Below, piece by piece: positions 62,108 to 64,000 of a stretch of DNA of 64,000 nt (its first letter is position 1; every line of letters begins with the position of its first letter). This stretch comes from Acidovorax sp. sic0104. GTDB lineage: Bacteria; Pseudomonadota; Gammaproteobacteria; Burkholderiales; Burkholderiaceae_C. Made by a program: the position numbers and the translations under genes. The stretch spans positions 46,916-110,915 of the forward strand of contig NZ_JAHUWH010000018.1 in the NCBI RefSeq assembly GCF_019219095.1, read 5' to 3'. Under the pieces are notes generated by a model. The model searched no databases, was not told the DNA's origin, and saw only the letters and a program-made list of their open reading frames with translations.

Positions 62108-63412
62108 CTACAGCTTGCGAATGGCCCAGTCGCACCAGTCCGCCACCGCCGCGTCTTCCGGTGTTGAGCGGTCAGGCAGCAGGGGCCACCGGCGGTGGCA
62201 GGCGTTCAGGATGCTTCTCAACTGCCACAGCGCTTCGCGGCCCACCAGGGCCACTTCGGCCAAGCCGATGGCATCGCCTTCGAGCTGGGTCATCAGTTCG
62301 CCTTGCTGCTGCGGGTGGGCGCCGGACTCCAGCAAGGTCTTTTGCAAGGCCAACAGGCGAGCGTCGGCAAATGCGAAGGCGCTTTCCGGCGACGGCTTGG
62401 CACCGCCTGGCACCGCCGCCTTGAGGCTGTTCCAGCAGGAAAAGGCCTCGGCCAGCAGATCGATCTGGCGCGGAGCGTCGTTGCCCAGGGGCATGAGCGA
62501 CGACTCGCGGGCCACCTCCTCCTGCAGCAAGGGCAGGATGCAGGCCACCAGCGCCGCAGGAAACTTGCGGTGGTTGAGCCGCAGAACCAGCGACAGGCGC
62601 TGCGCCGGCATGTCTTCGTATTTTTCATAGAAGGCGGCCACCACCTCGGCCAGCAGCAGGATGCGCCCCAGCGGCGTGATGTCGGCGCCTGCCAGACCGC
62701 GCGGGTAGCCGCTGCCGTCCATGCGCTCATGGTGTTCGAGCACAGCCACTTCAGCCGCCTTGGCATACGCCCCGGTGTCGCGGACCATGAGCATGGCCGT
62801 GATGGGATGCGCCACCAGGTGCTTGCGCTGCACGCCCACCACCTTGTGGTCCGGGTCGCTCCAGGCCGGGTCCATGTGCAGCACCCCCAGATCGTGCAGC
62901 AGGGCCGCCGCCGCCAGGGTGGCGCAGTCGCGCTCGCTGAGGCCAGTCTTGAACCCCAGGAACAGTGCCACGGTCATCATCTGCAGACTGTGCTGAAAGA
63001 GCTCAGGGCGCTGCTAGCGCATCACCGTGAGCTTGCAGGCCATGGGAGCCGGCAGCGGTATCGACCGCAGCGGCGACAGCAGCCGTGCGCCCGAACCCAG
63101 CGCCTGGGCCAGCATGTTGGGCAGCGGTTCCTGCTCTATCAGCGCCTGGGCTGCGGCCATCAAGGCGGGCACGCCCACCGGGTTCTCTATGGACAGGTGG
63201 CGGTCGATGGGCTCGCGCAGCTTGTGCTGCACGAGTCGGTCGTACAAGCGGCTGTCGATGCGCGCCCCTTTCTCCACCAGCTTGATGCCGTTGTCGGTGT
63301 AGATGGCGGCATCGGCCACCACGGTACGCCGGTCGGCCATGTGGGTCAGGGCACGCAGGTAGTGGGGACTGTCTGCAGTATCGGTATCGGCCGGTACGGA
63401 AATGTCGGTCAT
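62108..63412 (-). pseudogene. HD-GYP domain gene interrupted by an in-frame TAG
   Basis: Two open pieces lie in one frame: 63412-63014 (132 residues from MTDISVPADTDTADSPHY to ACKLTVMR) and the rest to 62108. The only break is TAG at 63014-63016. Translation through it continues QRPELFQHSLQMMTVALFLG, the usual entry into an HD-GYP domain, then LLHDLGVLHMD (HD) and HHERMDGSGYPRG (GYP). The complete protein would have about 434 residues: an N-terminal domain, a cyclic di-GMP phosphodiesterase domain and a 150-residue tail. A single C-to-T change (CAG to TAG) would explain it. An internal start at ATG 62980 could give an N-terminally truncated protein; recent mutation or base-call error are alternatives. 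Confidence 0.85.
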
Positions 63413-63885
63413 GCAAAAGGCGCAAAAGCTTGCCTTCGAATATAAGACCTTCGGATGCCCGCGTTGCCGACAAGCGCCTCCAGCGCCGCCCAGGGGCTTG
63501 AGCCACATCAAGGGCGGCGATCAAGGCACAAGACCGTGGAGGCTGCCCAGCTTTGACCGCCGGCCGGACGGCAGGACGGCTTGTTGTGTACGATTTCACT
63601 GTCCCGAAATCGCATAGGTGGTTTCCAGCATAAAACGCCTTCCAGTGCCGCCACCAGCCTTATGGCATGGGTAAACCCTCAAAAGTTCCGCATTGATTGT
63701 TTCCAATACTGGAACAGTTAGTTTGCGACTCAGTGGTTTTTCTCTCGCTTCCACCCGCGTACAGTTCAACCCATCGATGAGCCGAACCCGCAAGGCGACT
63801 CACCGAACCCGGTCAGAAGCGGTTTCACCTGTTCGTCTTCTCTCCGGCTTTTTTGAGACGCTTTTTAACTTCTAAGGAAATCATC
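63413..63885. other. 473-base intergenic region between divergent genes
   Basis: The longest gene-free stretch in the window. No convincing gene was seen on either strand. Bases 63590-63740 are less GC-rich than the surroundings and contain an inverted repeat (TTCCA-ATAC-TGGAA). TTATAT near 63440-63447, read on the minus strand, may be part of the HD-GYP promoter. AAGGAAA at 63874-63880 is the ribosome site of the last gene. A long leader for that gene is possible. Confidence 0.6.
63701..63714. promoter_or_regulatory. Inverted repeat upstream of the last gene
   Basis: TTCCA-ATAC-TGGAA, five perfect pairs around four bases, in an AT-richer patch 172 bases before the start at 63886. It could be an operator for either divergent gene; no regulator is identified. 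Confidence 0.3.
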
Positions 63886-64000
63886 ATGAACAAGACCGCA
63901 CGCTTCCTGTCCATCGCCGCCGTGTCCGCTTTCGCAGCTTTTGGCGCCCACGCCGACGAAGCCGACGCTTCGCAATTCGCCACGAAGTTCGAAACCAACC
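63886..64000 (+). CDS. Small secreted protein, 5' part (DUF4148-like)
   Basis: The gene runs off the window; 38 residues are visible. AAGGAAA lies seven bases before the ATG. MNKTARFLSIAAVSAFAAFG followed by AHADEADASQ is a clear signal peptide with an AHA-D cleavage site, so the product is periplasmic or secreted. The start of the mature region (DASQFATKFETN) resembles short DUF4148-type proteins common in Comamonadaceae, of unknown function; with so little sequence this is tentative. Confidence 0.6.
   Translation, partial: MNKTARFLSIAAVSAFAAFGAHADEADASQFATKFETN

Noticed and set aside
63004..63022. GCTGCTAGCGC around the amber codon looks like the repeat core
   Set aside because: No second stem or AT-rich loop flanks it, and the translated frame matches HD-GYP proteins on both sides, so a point mutation is simpler.
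1..64000. CRISPR arrays, prophage, insertion sequences, toxin-antitoxin or defence islands
   Set aside because: No regularly spaced direct repeats, integrase, transposase, phage structural or known defence genes were seen; the gene content is ordinary chromosomal.

Overview
This window is chromosomal DNA of a high-GC betaproteobacterium, most likely a Comamonadaceae member close to Acidovorax. The reasons are the gene content (Bug/Liv-type binding proteins, an imuA-imuB-dnaE2 cassette, a DUF2189 membrane protein, a three-subunit hydroxyproline dehydrogenase), frequent GTG/TTG starts, and a dispersed two-hairpin repeat that I recall from this family. No prophage, insertion sequence, CRISPR array or plasmid function was seen. 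Genes are densely packed and the only gene-free stretch over 300 bases is 63413-63885.

Layout. 1-9.2 kb: end of a LysE exporter, two small envelope proteins, a Tat-type amino-acid binding protein, a sirtuin, rlmB, a divergent LolD-like ATPase/tesA pair, a DUF2189 membrane protein, metC and a BON lipoprotein. 9.3-13.7 kb: a SulP transporter, a diguanylate cyclase paired with a MinD/FlhG-like ATPase, and trhO. 13.8-18.2 kb: a five-gene redox/electrophile-type operon (pirin, OsmC, WrbA, DoxX, pirin) divergent from its probable LysR regulator. 18.3-25.3 kb: an FAD oxidoreductase, gluQ, trmB and a second cyclase overlapping head to tail, facing a 992-residue HD-GYP protein, then alaS. 28.3-35.1 kb: a trans-4-hydroxy-L-proline catabolic operon (deaminase, binding protein, epimerase, three dehydrogenase subunits, GntR regulator). 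35.3-44.3 kb: a GABA/polyamine module (MocR regulator, gabT, a four-gene ABC importer, gabD). 44.4-48.0 kb: a ROK-like protein with permuted motif order, a YeeE thiosulfate-type transporter and a periplasmic rhodanese. 48.2-55.6 kb: tRNA-Gly(CCC), an Asp/Glu racemase family protein, an AraC regulator, a chemoreceptor, a pseudouridine synthase and an AsmA protein. 55.8-61.5 kb: the imuA-imuB-dnaE2 mutagenesis cassette behind a near-perfect LexA box. 61.7-64 kb: a VOC protein, an HD-GYP gene broken by an in-frame TAG, and the start of a small secreted-protein gene.

How the genes work together. The 28-44 kb region is a nitrogen/carbon scavenging block. Hydroxyproline is epimerised, oxidised and deaminated to 2-oxoglutarate semialdehyde, and GABA or polyamines are imported and converted via gabT and gabD. 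The hydroxyproline operon has no semialdehyde dehydrogenase of its own, so the gabD-type enzyme nearby may serve both routes (inference). Four genes bear on cyclic di-GMP: two cyclases and two HD-GYP genes, one of them interrupted.

Strongest observations: (1) the 44.4 kb ROK-like protein carries the ROK motifs in circularly permuted order; (2) an in-frame amber codon splits an otherwise continuous HD-GYP gene; (3) at least six copies of a two-stem palindromic repeat, two lying in frame inside gluQ and dnaE2, one supplying the trhO stop codon and one apparently serving as the gabD terminator.
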